A stretch of 64,000 bases of DNA from Glandiceps talaboti (lineage: Eukaryota > Hemichordata > Enteropneusta > Spengelidae). The position numbers and the translations under genes were made by a program. The notes beneath the pieces are model-generated. The model saw only the letters and a program-made list of their open reading frames with translations, searched no databases and was not told where the DNA came from. How positions within the stretch are numbered: the stretch's first letter is position 1; each line of letters begins with the position of its first letter. Below are positions 25,036-37,685 of this stretch, piece by piece. Where the stretch lies: contig NC_135554.1 in assembly GCF_964340395.1 (NCBI RefSeq), positions 11,602,751-11,666,750 of the forward strand. Direction: 5' to 3'.

Positions 25036-26468
25036 ATGTCTGTCTGTCTTTCTGTCCGTCCGTCCGTATGTATGTATTATGTATGTATGTATGACAGTTC
25101 CAAGTTCTGGAGGAATACTCTGACTAGTGTTTGGCGGGTCGGGTATGTGGAGGGTAGTGCATGTGAAGCCGGTGGAGCAGAAGTAATGTGTCGAACAAGA
25201 AATTAAATATTCGTTAATATTCGATGAATTTGAAGTGGGTATTCATGTGACATAGCATAAATACAGAAACTGATTAACGATGCAATATTATTCGATAATA
25301 TTAGGGCCGTAGCCTGACCAAATTGCCAGGGGAGGGGGGGGGGGCAGAGTTCTTGGTGCAATCATGCATTTAAAATTTACACAGGTGGCTAATTTATATA
25401 AATTGGCATGTAATTTACATTATATTTTTTTTAGGATACGCAATTAAATATCACACGTAAGGCCAGAATTTTTTTTTAAAAGCTGTTCAACGGGCAACCT
25501 AACCCATCACATTGGTAGGTAGGTCGATTTGTCTCACAATGCCTAACAGGATGTAAAAACAAACCATATATAATGATAGGAAAACATTTCAGGGTGAGTT
25601 TATATACAACGTATTCAGTCATTTGGATTTTATCTCTTGCAATTTGTCTGCATAGCAATCGATTTCCATCCGTTCTACAGTTAGGAAATTTACACAATTT
25701 ACGGTTTAACAAATTGTGTACCTCCTCTCACCATATATCTCCTAAATTGGTAAGCCTTGCCAAATGAAACTCAAGCATTATTTTATTGGAGATTATATGG
25801 TACAATGATGCATTAGAATAACAGTGATAGCCAAATACAATAATACCCCGAACGAGATTACTTTACAAAGGATGTGGATTTCACATGCATAAGGAGATGT
25901 CTCATAATCTAACATATACAGGGAGGTAGTTAGCCAGCAGCCTTCCATGGAGAAAGACAATTATCACCTTGATTGCTACTGATTGGAAGGCGACATCGGT
26001 ACCTGTAATGATTAATAAATATAAGTCAATGTAGGAGGCCATTTAGAGGCATAAAATATCAAACCATAGACATAATAAAGTGTTACAATTCTTGAATATG
26101 GTATTAAAATACCAGAATTGAGATAATTATGCTATACATTACATATTATCTGGATGTGTACTCTGTTGTGGCAAAGCTGAAGATATTTTGCGAATGTTCA
26201 CTTGATAAATGACTTCCAAAAAATCCCGAATAAAGAGCAAAACATTTCAAGACTTTCAGACTGTCAGACTTTTGATGGCCCAATGACTGCTCGGCTCACT
26301 CCCGATGATCGTGAACATTTGCTCATTTCCTTTTAGTGCACATTGGATATGCAAAAGCTTAATTTAATCTCAATTCCCTATTATTGTATGCATCACCAGA
26401 GCCAAGTAAACAACTGTATAAGATATTATATAATTTGGAATAGACTTAAACGTATATTGTTACATGTA
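24790..26468. other. No gene seen between duplicated block 2 and the interrupted zinc-finger ORF
   Basis: AT-rich, with the TCTG tract and a G-run at 25,330-25,345. No signal peptide or ShKT exon was found where a third gene copy might be expected. Confidence 0.55.
24976..25060. repeat. (TTTG)n(TCTG)n microsatellite
   Basis: TTTG repeats passing into TCTG repeats; the open frames over it encode only Cys-Leu-Ser-Val repeats. Confidence 0.95.
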
Positions 26469-26653
26469 CTATTCAGAAAATATGAAGAAATCTCCTTTAT
26501 TCTTGATCAAAGTGTTCATTTTACTGACATGGCTTGTTCCGGTAAAAATTTTGTTTGTTTTTTCAACAAATTTTCCCAGTTCCAAAGCAAAATCAGACTT
26601 CACATTTGAGAATTTACAATATCGACACCATTGCCTGTAAATACTGCCATCTA
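26469..26653 (-). pseudogene. BED/hAT-type zinc-finger protein, 3' part, beyond the CACTA element
   Basis: Directly continues the frame left open at 43,242 when the element and one TTA are removed. It contains IYRQWCRYCKFSN (CxxC), then FTGTSHVSKMNTLIKN, matching the F..G......L..H pattern of TTF/BED-like fingers except that the final His is Asn, and ends in TAG at 26,469-26,471. The whole restored frame would be roughly 140 codons. Without the insertion the two halves make no sense separately. Confidence 0.5.
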
Positions 26654-26656
26654 TTA

Positions 26657-26915
26657 CACTAGTAGAAAAAATAGTACAGATTACGACATTTTCCGTACTT
26701 TAGTTCAGATCAAATATATTTCTGAACTTTTATGCTGATGAGGTGGACGTTTCTGTACTTTCCCATTAGCGCCTGTCTAATCGGATTATACTCGATCTGA
26801 AAAATAGTTCAGATTGCGAGTCGGAAGTGATTTGAATACATTTGCATTTAGTTCAGAATATATTCATGAGTTCACCCCGATAACCGGGCAGTAAACAAAT
26901 GAATATTCAAATCTA
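26657..26915 (+). repeat. Left terminal inverted repeat of the CACTA element
   Basis: 259 bp starting CACTAGTAGAAAAAATAG. It contains TAGTTCAGA three times (26,701; 26,805; 26,849) and once inverted (TCTGAAC at 26,721), a subterminal-repeat arrangement like the transposase-binding sites of CACTA elements. Confidence 0.9.
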
Positions 26916-29050
26916 CCGTGCTTGCAATCAATACGTACATAAACGCTATACGTGTAGCTAGTGTATTCGATACATATGTATGTATATAAGCAGGCTTACG
27001 ATATGAACTACATGGTTAGGACGTACGTAGATTGTAATATCACAGGGCTCATTTTGAAATAAATGTTCGTAGTACGCCTTTTCATTATGCACTACATACC
27101 ACCACCACTAAACGTGTTTCACATTTCTACGCGTTTGATGCATAGTAATACAGATTTAGATGACATGACAATCGTTTCCAATAATAGTTTAAAATTGGGC
27201 CACAAATATTGCTAGTGTATGGAGCTTCTTAACAAACCTGACCGGCCAATAGCGTCAACAAACTCACAGTAGAGACGTGACAGATTTGAGTCTGTGGACA
27301 TTATTTCTAGCTAAGTAAAATTGAGTGACTATTGGGAATATTATATGGCATCCATGTCGTCCATGTCGTCTATAGTTTCTGACGGACCGTGTTATGTACA
27401 ACGTAACGCTGAACGAAATACGGTCCATCAGGAATTAACTAGACTAACCTCTATGGGAATAGTATTCTTGTCCATGTGTCGTTTATAGAACAATTAAGTG
27501 TTAGGGTGTGATCTTCACAGTAATAAACAAGCCTTTAGAAGAACAACAGGTATTCACGCCTCAAATATCTTGGGCATCATCCAAATTACGATCATGAGCA
27601 CCAAAGTAAAGGAATTACTTAATGACGTTCGGCATGCAGAACCCCCCCCCCCCCCCATCCGGGCCCGTACCTATGGGTACATGCCCGGCATCCATGTAAC
27701 TGTTATATCACTCTACTTGACGATTCTGAGGGCCCTCATCTCTTATTCTCGTTTTATTTCAACGTGGTATACTCATAACTCCTGTTTTTATAGTATAACT
27801 GTACAATTGGCTTCGATCAGTGCATTCCAGATTTTCATGAGTCATGTGTGCACATTGCACAGATATCTGCAGAATACTTAAAAGGATTATGGGTAATGTA
27901 TGCATATGCGGGAAAAACAAACTGCTGTAAGGAGCACTGACTTTGCCCTCATATCTTCATCCCATTTTGCACTGAAGAAGTTTCACATGGCTCTCATATT
28001 TCATATATACTCTTTCTAAATATATGGTGATGCAACATGAGTAGAAATAACTGGGGTTAACTAAGTTTGGTAGTCAATATAGCAGGTTTACCATCAAACT
28101 GACGCAAAATTTGTTTCAAATTTGTCTAGTAAAAACCATTGGCCCAGTTGTCGATTAGGCTTACAAGTTACACAAAGCATGATAAGACACTGTAAACAAC
28201 GTGCGAAATGCCAAATACCAAATGCAAACAATACAAGCGAACAAAAGGGCCTGTATGCACTCTAATAGCCCGATATTTTGCCTAAAATCAGGCTCACATG
28301 TGCGAACGGTGTGTTTTTGACGTACCTAGTAGGCAGTGATGTAGATAATAGCCGGTTACCGGTCACAACGCCCAGCTATAACTTATAAGTATAACAGTTG
28401 TGGGACCGGCTTAGGAAAGTACTCAAACCTGACGATCATTGAACAAATTCTAAGGTTGGAAAATTAAATATGAGTTGCCCGGGAGTTCTAATAGCAAGTA
28501 AAATACCCAAAGTGTAAACAAAAAGATAAATTAATTCATAATTATTGGGAAAACATTAGACGATTACGCAGTAAAACAAGACTGGCCACGCTATCGCTAG
28601 CGAAAGCCTTCGAACTAGTTTCATAACGACCGGACGTTGAAGGAAGCGCGAAGCGAAGTGTGAGGTCAATGTGACGTCTCATGATGATGTATGATGCATC
28701 AACATGACGTTTACGTAGAGTTGCACTAAATGTTTTCTAAACTTCAGTGGAAAGAATTTTTGTCGATCAGACACTGACTATGTTTAAATTCTTAAAACAT
28801 CTGAGAAAACTGAAGAGGGGAAGCAAAATGTGACACTGACAGACAAGCCAGACGTACGGCACATGTACAGAAGGCGAGGCACACCCTCTGGTGCAAACTG
28901 GACAATTATCGTGCGTGTCACGTATAAGGCATCAGATGTAATATATGTAGCTAACCAAATGTTCTTGTACTGCAGTCTTTCTTGTAACAGGTATTGGAAA
29001 TTTTCAGAAACCTGATGATTTTATGACTTAATAAGTTTCGATACGGAGAC

Positions 29051-29165
<115 letters not shown>

Positions 29166-30099
29166 GAGACCAAACTAGAGTCGGTACTCACCCCACCACG
29201 ACATATGCATTTTTGTGATTTTGAAACGATAAAGAATGTTAATATGAATATTGGGACGATTGGAAATCGGACGATGTGAATCGTAATCGAATATCTCAGA
29301 CCATCCACAATATATGTCGTGTTGATCCCAGAAACCATTCTTAGTTTACCCCTTTCTCATATATTATCAACCATGCTAATATTTTGAAACAAATCTCGAT
29401 TAACAGGTAATTTAGCGCTTGAAAGATAGCGACGTCCATACCCCCCCCCCGGCTGCACCTATTTTAATATGCAATTATACATTACCCCCTCCCCATACAC
29501 GTCAGAGAAGTACAGTATGGTACACTATATGACACACTGTAAACTAACAGTGGAAATCAACTTCAGTGTCCATACATATCAGACATAGAGATTTCTTTAC
29601 AAATGGATGTGGGCTCATTGGGCTGTAACCTGTACTTGGAAAAACTTAAGCAGCAGAGTTTTCTTGTTGAATCCTATGTCTTGACAGAAACGGCACCCCC
29701 CTTCGATAACTAGTGGGGAGGGTGTGTCCTCCTCCCACAGTAGGCAATTTTTTGAAAAATAAGGACATGTAGGAGGCCATTTAGCGGCATAATATTTCTA
29801 ACCATACACATTATTGGAAGCCATAAAGTACTTGAAAATTGTCTTCAATACCCAAATTGTACTCTCATTAAATTATTTTACAACTGTATTACCTACACTT
29901 TAACTAATACATAGATATTTTGGCAGACACACACATTCGTTTGGCCATTGGCTGCCTAATAATTAAATGTGTGGTAGGTAAATGAAGTGAACAATTTTGC
30001 AAAGTACAAGGTAAACGATTGCTCCTGTGGTTTGAATGTTCAACAAAGTCTCCACACAGAGAGATAGAGCAAGAGAGAAGGAGACATACGGAGACGAGA

Positions 30100-30240
<141 letters not shown>

Positions 30241-30266
30241 CATACACTTACACAAATGTAAATTTA

Positions 30267-30400
30267 CTTGGTAAACAACTGCTCCTGAGGTTTAATTTTG
30301 GTTCAAATCATGAGCAGAATATTCGGGGGCCCTTTCAGACCATCACAATTGTCATGCCCCCTCCCTTTGAACCTCAATTTTGTTCATGCCCCCCCCCCCG
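30267..30400 (+). repeat. Dispersed repeat pair within the CACTA element, copy 1
   Basis: Matches 35,643-35,750 in the same orientation (ggtttaattttggttcaaatcatgagca versus gagttaaatttggttcaactcatgagca; both followed by ccctttcagac). Diverged; identity of the family unknown. Confidence 0.55.
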
Positions 30401-30419
30401 TAAATTCTGACTCCAGCAT

Positions 30420-31240
30420 AATTTCAAGATTATTCCGAGCTCGGTATTACAGGCATTCGACTAGAGTCTTTATACCTCAAAGATATACAACAGTCCATTT
30501 CTGTACAAGGCATATCAGAAACCAAACATTTGCAGTGTGGAGTGCCACAAAACCCTGTGCTTGGTCCACTCTTACACGCGTATGCTGTCTATACACATCA
30601 CCAATTGGAAAGCTAATCCGACATCAAAATCTCAATATGCAACAACATGCAGACGACAACCAGATTTACCAATATATTTCCCCAATCACATACGTCAACT
30701 ACAGTAACTAAGATGGAAACTGTTGCACATGATATTAAACGACCAAAATAAGCTAGTTTAATAATGGCAAAACCGAGGTCCTCCTTATCACGTCTCAGTT
30801 CAACAGGCTTCCTCGTCTCATGAACCACATCAACATTGGATCGTCTTCTGTGCAGTTAGTGGATTCAGCATGTACCATTTGTGTAACAATTGATGACCGT
30901 TATAACCTCAAGAAGCACATCTCGTTGACATGTAGATCAGTTCTTTTTCACCCCCGAACAATAGGTCGCATCATTGACAGTGGAGGGGGCCCCTCCACTG
31001 TCTATGGTCGCATACGCCAGTATCTTACAAACGGGGTTTGTCAGAACCTTGGTCATGCACTTATATCATCGAAACCTGACTACTGAATGGCCCTTCTGTA
31101 TGGGCTGCCAGCTAAAAACATTGTCCCTCTTCAACATGCCCAAAATACAGCAGCTAGGATTGTGTCAGGTACAAAGAAAACAGATGACGTCACATCGGTT
31201 CTTTCAATAACACAGTTTAGTTATCACACTGGCGTCAAGT
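30420..31240 (+). pseudogene. CR1/L2-like LINE reverse transcriptase fragment (degenerate)
   Basis: Frameshifted remnants in order: a GVPQ...VLGPLL-like block near 30,535, YTSPIGKLIRHQNLNMQQHADDNQIY at about 30,590-30,672 (catalytic ADD motif), LPRLMNHINIGSSSVQLVDS near 30,810, then the post-RT block GRIRQYLT, HALISSKPDYC, ALLYGLPAKNIVPLQHAQNT and AARIVSGTKKTDDVTSVL to about 31,205. These are diagnostic of CR1/L2-clade non-LTR elements. It is 5' truncated, with no endonuclease domain, and lies inside the CACTA element. A 34-bp hairpin insertion interrupts it at 30,972. Confidence 0.85.
30972..31005. mobile_element. 34-bp hairpin insertion with 8-bp duplication (copy 1)
   Basis: A near-perfect palindrome (CATTGACAGTGGAGGGG / CCCCTCCACTGTCTAT) flanked by GGTCGCAT at 30,964-30,971 and 31,006-31,013. 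Removing it with one flank restores the LINE protein sequence TIGRIRQYLT in frame, showing that it was inserted into the LINE. Confidence 0.75.
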
Positions 31241-32863
31241 GCAGTTACATAATATACCAGTAGGTAGGGCCTACATGTACATGTAGTCTCAGGTCACTAC
31301 ATTGTGGTCTGAGATGTAGTTTACACCACTATGACCTAAGAACTTGAACCAGGGCTGAGGAGAAGTGGTCTGAGGTTAAATTTTTGCAGCTCTCGTTCAG
31401 CAATCTCAAAACATTTCAGCCTACTTCCCGTAATGAACACTTGTCAAGCATTTTTGTAGCTCCCATACTCAAAGACTACATACATGTTTATATACGACTC
31501 AAAATATAACACTGAAATTTACTTTGAACACGTTCAGTTTCAGTAGACGTATTAAAACCCAAAATCTCCACCGTATAATTTAATATCGGTAATAGTTTAC
31601 AGTCAAAAACTTTTAAATTTAGTTTTGACTAGGAGGTCCCCAAGTTTTGACTCATGACCGCAATCATTGCTTTACTCGCTTGAGCTGCAAGCGCTAAATA
31701 CCATAGACCACTGCTTGACATAATCACGCCTAGATATTCATAAAAAGCGAACAACGTCGAGTTTATGACCACCAATAACCACTTTTCAATTTTCTTAAGA
31801 ATTTCATCTCTTAGTAAATACAATAATTTTAGTTTTGACATACATGTAATTTACTTTCAAAAGACAATGTTAGAAACCCCTACCCCATTGATTCCTGTGG
31901 GAACATGCCTTTCGTGAAGAAAAATGGTTACATAACATGTCTAAAAGAATTGTTGGAGAATATGTATATGTAGAATGCCACACTGATCCCATATCCACAC
32001 CTTGAGTTTTATTTTTATTGTTCTTCAATGATCTCCTTCAAAGTAATAGTCTGGATGCCAATATGGTTTCTAACTAAACCACGTCTAGCCAAAAGCCCCT
32101 CAAATAGCACAAAAAGTTGTTCACCCAATCAGTGAAACCTAAATGTTTTGGTGATGTAAACAGTATATAAGTAGCATCATGAGCTGACAAATATACCACA
32201 TTTGAACATTACTGTCCCAATAAACACTAACTTTATGAGGGACAGTGTTATTGGTTAGAGTTTTGTGATTTATTAACAAAGGCATGATGTTAATGACTGT
32301 GTGGGTGGCTGTAAATGAATTTTAAATTGCATCTCATGCATTTCAAGACTTCTAGAGTAACGACTCTGACTATACTGTGAGTGGAGGTATAAATGGTAAT
32401 GATACAGTATAGGAACTAGACTATCAAAGTAATTACCCTGTCCAAAAGACTACAGTCGGATATTAATCTCACCATTAATGCCTGAATTTATGTCTATCAA
32501 GGTGGATCTGATAAGATCATGGAAATCGAGAAACTTTCATCACTTTGGACTTGAGCATCATTGAATACATTTGTGAAGTACTCAGACCATGATTCATGGT
32601 TTTTTTTAGAGGTTAATTCCACTAGATCGTCCACTAAATCGTCCACGAAAACAAATACATTCTATCATTCCACCATGTCACTCAACAACGCGCATCACAT
32701 CCGGGTACCAGTTCTTCTGTGAGTTCGAATTCTATCACTTGAATTTCCGTTATTTAGTCGTCTGAAGATAGTAACGGCCTCCGTACCATAACTTGTGTAC
32801 TTTGTGTAAATACAGCTCTACTTCTCAGTATTGAGCACTTTTCCTTCAGTTTATGACTTACCT

Positions 32864-32866
<3 letters not shown>

Positions 32867-32930
<64 letters not shown>
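32867..32930. repeat. (TA)n microsatellite
   Basis: Pure TA repeats inside the CACTA element. Confidence 0.95.
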
Positions 32931-32932
<2 letters not shown>

Positions 32933-33328
32933 CCATTGCTCGGTTGGTTGACGGCAACGCGGTCAAAGATATCGGGTTCTTTGCACAATACACGTGTATA
33001 TAGAAATGATGTCCCTTAAATTTCCCCTCTTTTCATTCTTGCTCTTTTCAACTACAATATAGATTTGATAATTTCCATAGGTCTCACTACTCTTCAAGGA
33101 AAAACAAGTTCGTGTCGGGGTTTGACACGAGAATAGTCTGTGCTTGGAGTAATTATACTGTCAGTATAATTTCTCAAAGGTATGTGTTATCGTGGAAGTT
33201 TAAACATTATTTATACTTTAATGGTGTTACAGATTTTGACCCAAGCTATGCATGCCACGGTCACAAGCTATATTGCGTCAGATCGATTTGCCAAACAAGT
33301 TTGCCAGAATTAACGCATCCCATCAAAC

Positions 33329-33359
33329 CATGGACCCTCCACAAAGGTGGAGTGTCTAT
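33329..33359. mobile_element. 31-bp hairpin insertion (copy 2)
   Basis: CATGGACCCTCCAC then AAAG then GTGGAGTGTCTAT, a hairpin of the same family as 30,972, flanked by CATCAAAC and GGTCAAAC (six of eight bases match). Confidence 0.55.
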
Positions 33360-33619
33360 GGTCAAACAAATGACAGGTCGCAGAAACTATGGTCATGGAA
33401 GTATGAACGTCGTTTATACTTGTACGCCGTGACATACAATGAGCGCAGTGCCATGATTGACCGGATTATTCAGTGTCGATAATCCCAGTTAATATAATCC
33501 CAAAGGCAAACTTGTTTTATTTACCACCTTGCCAAGCAACACAGGGTGGTGGCGAGGCGAAGTTTTAATGTACTGTCGCTTTGATATTCACGATTTTGGA
33601 AAGGAAATAGATAACATCG

Positions 33620-34632
33620 GGTTAGATCTTGAGAGTAAATAAGAAGAAAAGAAGAGTTAATTTGAAATCAGTGATAAACGAGTTGTCTATTTTTAAGAAA
33701 CTAAATATAAGGAAAGCTATGGGTCCTGATAACATATGTGGTAGGTTACTGAATGTCTATGCATCGCAGTTAGCTAGTGTTTCCAGTAGATTGTTCAATT
33801 GGTCGTACAATGATCATACGATATCAACCATTTGGAAAACATCTACCATCTGTCCGGTCCCTAAAAACTTCCAAGGCATCGTCCTGTAGCACTGACTTCC
33901 ATTGTGATGAAATGCTTCGAGCGTATTTTACTTTGTCAAAACCCACAAAAACATTCACACCTTGACCCATACCAATTTACATATTAAAGTAATAGAGGTA
34001 CTGATAATGCAACTCTCACATTACTTCACGATGCGTATACACATCTTGAAAAACCAAGTTCATTTGTAAGACTATTGGTTATTGATTTTTCATCAGTCGT
34101 TAACAGAAGTCAACCAAACATGATGGCTCATAAACTTAGTTATTTAAACGTTAACCCCAAACTCATCCTCTGGATAATGGATTTTCTTGTCAACCTTTCC
34201 CAGTTTGTTCGCTACCAAAAATTAAGTTCAGCCTTCCATTCAACATTTAGGGGTGCCTCACAGAGTTTACTGTCTAATTGAGGGGCCTAAAATTTTGTAA
34301 ATGCCAAGGTATTACAGACATTCTATCGGAGTTTTGAGTCGGTTTAACATTTTCTTTTTTGTGCTGGTTTGGTAGTCTAGTTTGGTAGACAAGAGTGTCT
34401 TGAACAAAATTGTAAATGTGTTTAGTAAAGTATTGAGTGAAAAGTAGACTAATTTGAATGAAATGTTTACATCTCGTATACAAAACAAAGCTGGGAAAAT
34501 GGTAAATGACAAAGGCCACATTATGTCCCAACACTTTGAACTCATGCCATCAGGGAGACGATTTCGTGTCCCTAAATTCAGAACAGTCAGAACCAAATCA
34601 AGTTTTGTGCCCACTTCAACTAAATTTTAAAC
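33620..34632 (+). pseudogene. L2/Rex1-like LINE fragment (degenerate, internally deleted)
   Basis: Contains KAMGPDNICGRLLNVYASQL and TICPVPK (33,700-33,870), a shifted continuation VALTSIVMKCFERIL, LDPYQF, a stop, then RLLVIDFSSVVNRSQPNMMA and FRGASQSLL to about 34,270, and finally the C-terminal block FELMPSGRRFRVPKFRTV near 34,540-34,630. The catalytic YxDD region is missing between 34,280 and 34,400, so it is internally deleted and dead. It is 5' truncated and carried within the CACTA element. Confidence 0.87.
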
Positions 34633-34888
34633 CAAACTAAATAATTCTATTTCAAAGACATCTGCTCTGCATTCCAGATTGGAAGAACCGCGTTTTTTTT
34701 ATTGTCTTTTTTAAGTTGATGACCATTTCTGGCAAGACTTCACTCACAATTTTCTCGATTTTACTGATTTTTCTTCTTTATTAAAAAGGTTTAGGGTCGG
34801 CACCGGATTTCTAGAATGGAAGCGTTTGGGGAGTTATGTGTGATTTATTTGTTGAGAAAGGTTCAAAGACAATAAAAATCGCCGGAAG

Positions 34889-34927
34889 GTGGCACTTGCC
34901 GTTCCAGTGAGGAACGACTAGTGCCAC
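34889..34927. repeat. 39-bp imperfect hairpin
   Basis: GTGGCACTTGCCGTTCC pairs with GGAACGACTAGTGCCAC (two mismatches) around a 5-base loop. It lies just downstream of the L2-like LINE inside the CACTA element. Confidence 0.6.
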
Positions 34928-35067
34928 CACGGTAGTACTCGACAATTCGATGGACCACGGCCAAGTCCGCCATTCACAATTTTCAAATCACTTGAAATAA
35001 AGCAATCTGGCAAAACTCGCCCATGTGCATTTACAATCTTGTCGCAACTAATTCTAGTAGGTAAAAC

Positions 35068-35090
35068 CATAGACCCTCCACCCTGTCTAT
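35068..35090. mobile_element. 23-bp hairpin insertion with 8-bp duplication (copy 3)
   Basis: CATAGACCCTCCACCCTGTC then TAT, flanked exactly by GGTAAAAC at 35,060-35,067 and 35,091-35,098. Same CATAGAC...GTCTAT ends as the copies at 30,972 and 33,329 but with a collapsed stem. Confidence 0.6.
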
Positions 35091-35642
35091 GGTAAAACCT
35101 AGTCGCATTCATAACTTTCATCGAGGGTAAGGTAATTTTAGTCATCAACTTCTATAAAGTCCAAAATGAAATGATAAAACATGTACATTTTGGAAATTAT
35201 CCCATGTATAATGCCAGATTATAAAGTGACAATGAGTGGTTCATCTGAGTGGATAGCTTAACCTCTTGACGATTTATAAACAATGGGAAATAGGCAGCTA
35301 TCTCGATGTTCATTTTAACCTATTTTCCCAGAGAATATTTTCAGAACTGGTATCCAAATTACCAAGATCACGTTTTTCATATTTACTGATATGCCGCTTT
35401 AGTTATGGCCGGTTTTGTGAGATGTTTTGCGTGCACAATGTAAACCACAGACAAGGCATGTAAACTTCTACTTGCAAACCCGTCTATTTCAAGCTTGGCC
35501 TCTTACCACTCTTGGAGGAATTGTACTGACTCCTCCAAGACCACGTCTGACACAGTAGCCTGAAACCCATAGCCTATCGCGAGTATATTGTCTACCCTTC
35601 AAGAGACACACATTCTCTGCCAGTCACCCTTTTAAAAATACG

Positions 35643-35750
35643 CTTGTTAAACGTCTGCTCCTGGAGTTAAATTTGGTTCAACTCATGAGCAAAATATTTG
35701 TACGTGACTCCGGGCCCCTTTCAGACAATCCGAATTTTCACGCACGTCCC
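35643..35750 (+). repeat. Dispersed repeat pair within the CACTA element, copy 2
   Basis: Counterpart of 30,267-30,400 (tggttcaactcatgagcaaa, then gcccctttcagac). Confidence 0.55.
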
Positions 35751-35895
35751 AATTCGTTTTTTCCCGTGACAGCAATTTTCTCCTGAGCCTCCCCCTACCC
35801 TAATCTAGTTCCTGACGACCGTATTCCAATTTTACACTACATTTTTACATATTACGTATAGTCAATGTCATTACTCTCGTTGCCGATGTGTTGGC

Positions 35896-35996
<101 letters not shown>

Positions 35997-36924
35997 CCAT
36001 AATCACAACATATTTCCTGCTCAAAGAAGAACTGTTTCAGCTTATTCCATTTCGATATAAACAGAGTCCAGGGATAAAATACCCATGTACTACTCCTTAT
36101 ATTACTGGCTAGGTAATGTCAACCGTAAAATAATCCACAAGCACCAGCGTCCCTAAAATCCGTGAAACAGTGTCGATATTACAGTATTTTGCTGACACTT
36201 ATTACTTTCTGTAACTGGTCTATATTTGTGATATCATGGTAAATATGCTTGGAATTTATGGCCTAACAAACCAGACATTACGTAGACTTGAATATTGAAT
36301 CAAGAAAATCAAAAACAAAAACAAGGCCATGGCCATGGCCGGTCAGGTACTGATATTAGTACTTTAGACATCAGTGGGGGTCACACTTGGTCATTGAAAC
36401 TATATTGACCGACCAAAATTCTAAACATCACGGATAAATAATTTCATATCGAAATGTATGTACGGAGATTCAGGTTTTTAGACCACGTGGCTTTGACATG
36501 ACATCATCAGCTAAATTTGCAATACGAAAGTAACGTAAAACATGGATGTATCTAGTAGGGAGCAAAGTCCGCGCCGCATGTCTGTATGGATGTTTGAAGA
36601 TTTACTATCGGTATATGGGAGGCATAGAGGGAAATATTTGAATAGCGTTATTTAACGTTACATAATTCATAACTGACTACTAAACTACCGTCAATAGGAT
36701 TGTTTTTGCTTCCATTTATCTGTATTGATTTTTTTAAAGGCAGTGATGGTGACTGCCAATGCCGATAGTGAAAATATGGCCCGCACATTCTGAAGATTTT
36801 TGTATCATACAAGTTCAATGTTGTAGCTGAGAATGTGATTTATATTTATAACTCAGTAGAATGGGTACCGGTACTGATGCGAGGGATGTGAACCAACCTT
36901 TGTGTTGCGTGCTTTTTAATATCA

Positions 36925-36925
<1 letters not shown>

Positions 36926-36985
<60 letters not shown>

Positions 36986-37002
36986 GTTTGTTTGTTTGTT
37001 TG
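36926..37002. repeat. (GT)n(TTTG)n microsatellite
   Basis: GT repeats followed by TTTG repeats inside the CACTA element. Confidence 0.95.
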
Positions 37003-37649
37003 TAATGTAGATTCGTCATTGATATACTGCTACTAGATCAGACCGTGGGTTATACTTCCATGATCAGAACATGACCAGACACAACTCTCCACGGCACCAT
37101 TTTGGTTTTGCAACTTTGATTACTTTGTTTTGAATAGCTTTTGTCAAGTTCTTGACTTTCCTGATATGACAAGAAAGCAAGGGAGGCGAAATATTATTAT
37201 AGTAGTCCTTCAAAAAACAAGACAATTTTGAAACTTTTAGTGGAAAATGTTAGTGAAGACACAGTTTACCCGCATAAATTAACTAACAAAAGACAAAAGA
37301 AATGTACACAAGGTTCATTTTCTAGGTGTCGACCTCATGAATATGCACCAAGATTTAGAACCGAGTCAGCTTTAAATGCGTTCACACCTCCAAATCTGGT
37401 CTGGACAATATTGTCTGGGCTTAGTCACCCTTTTATGCGGACTACAGAGCGGCCCTGGTGCGGACTATTTCTGCCACCTATTAATGCCTGAAAGTCAAGG
37501 GAAAGAAAGGAGAGTGGCATATGCTGAGGTTGTGTACAACCAGCAACCCATAATATTTTATCTACAGTTCTACCTCAGTATGGCTATTAGCCATGCTAGG
37601 TAGTTACTATAATGATTAATATAATGGTTGTCTTGGTAAAAGTTGTCGA

Positions 37650-37685
37650 CCCCCCCCCCCCCCCAAAAAAAAAAAAAAAAAAAAA
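37650..37685. repeat. Poly-C/poly-A tract
   Basis: About 15 C directly followed by about 21 A; may be an old retroposon tail or a local assembly weakness. Confidence 0.8.

Noticed and set aside
36255-36295. tatggcctaacaaaccagac, resembling the KPDM block of EnSpm transposases
   Set aside because: Needs a frameshift, is followed at once by a stop, and no other transposase motif lies nearby.
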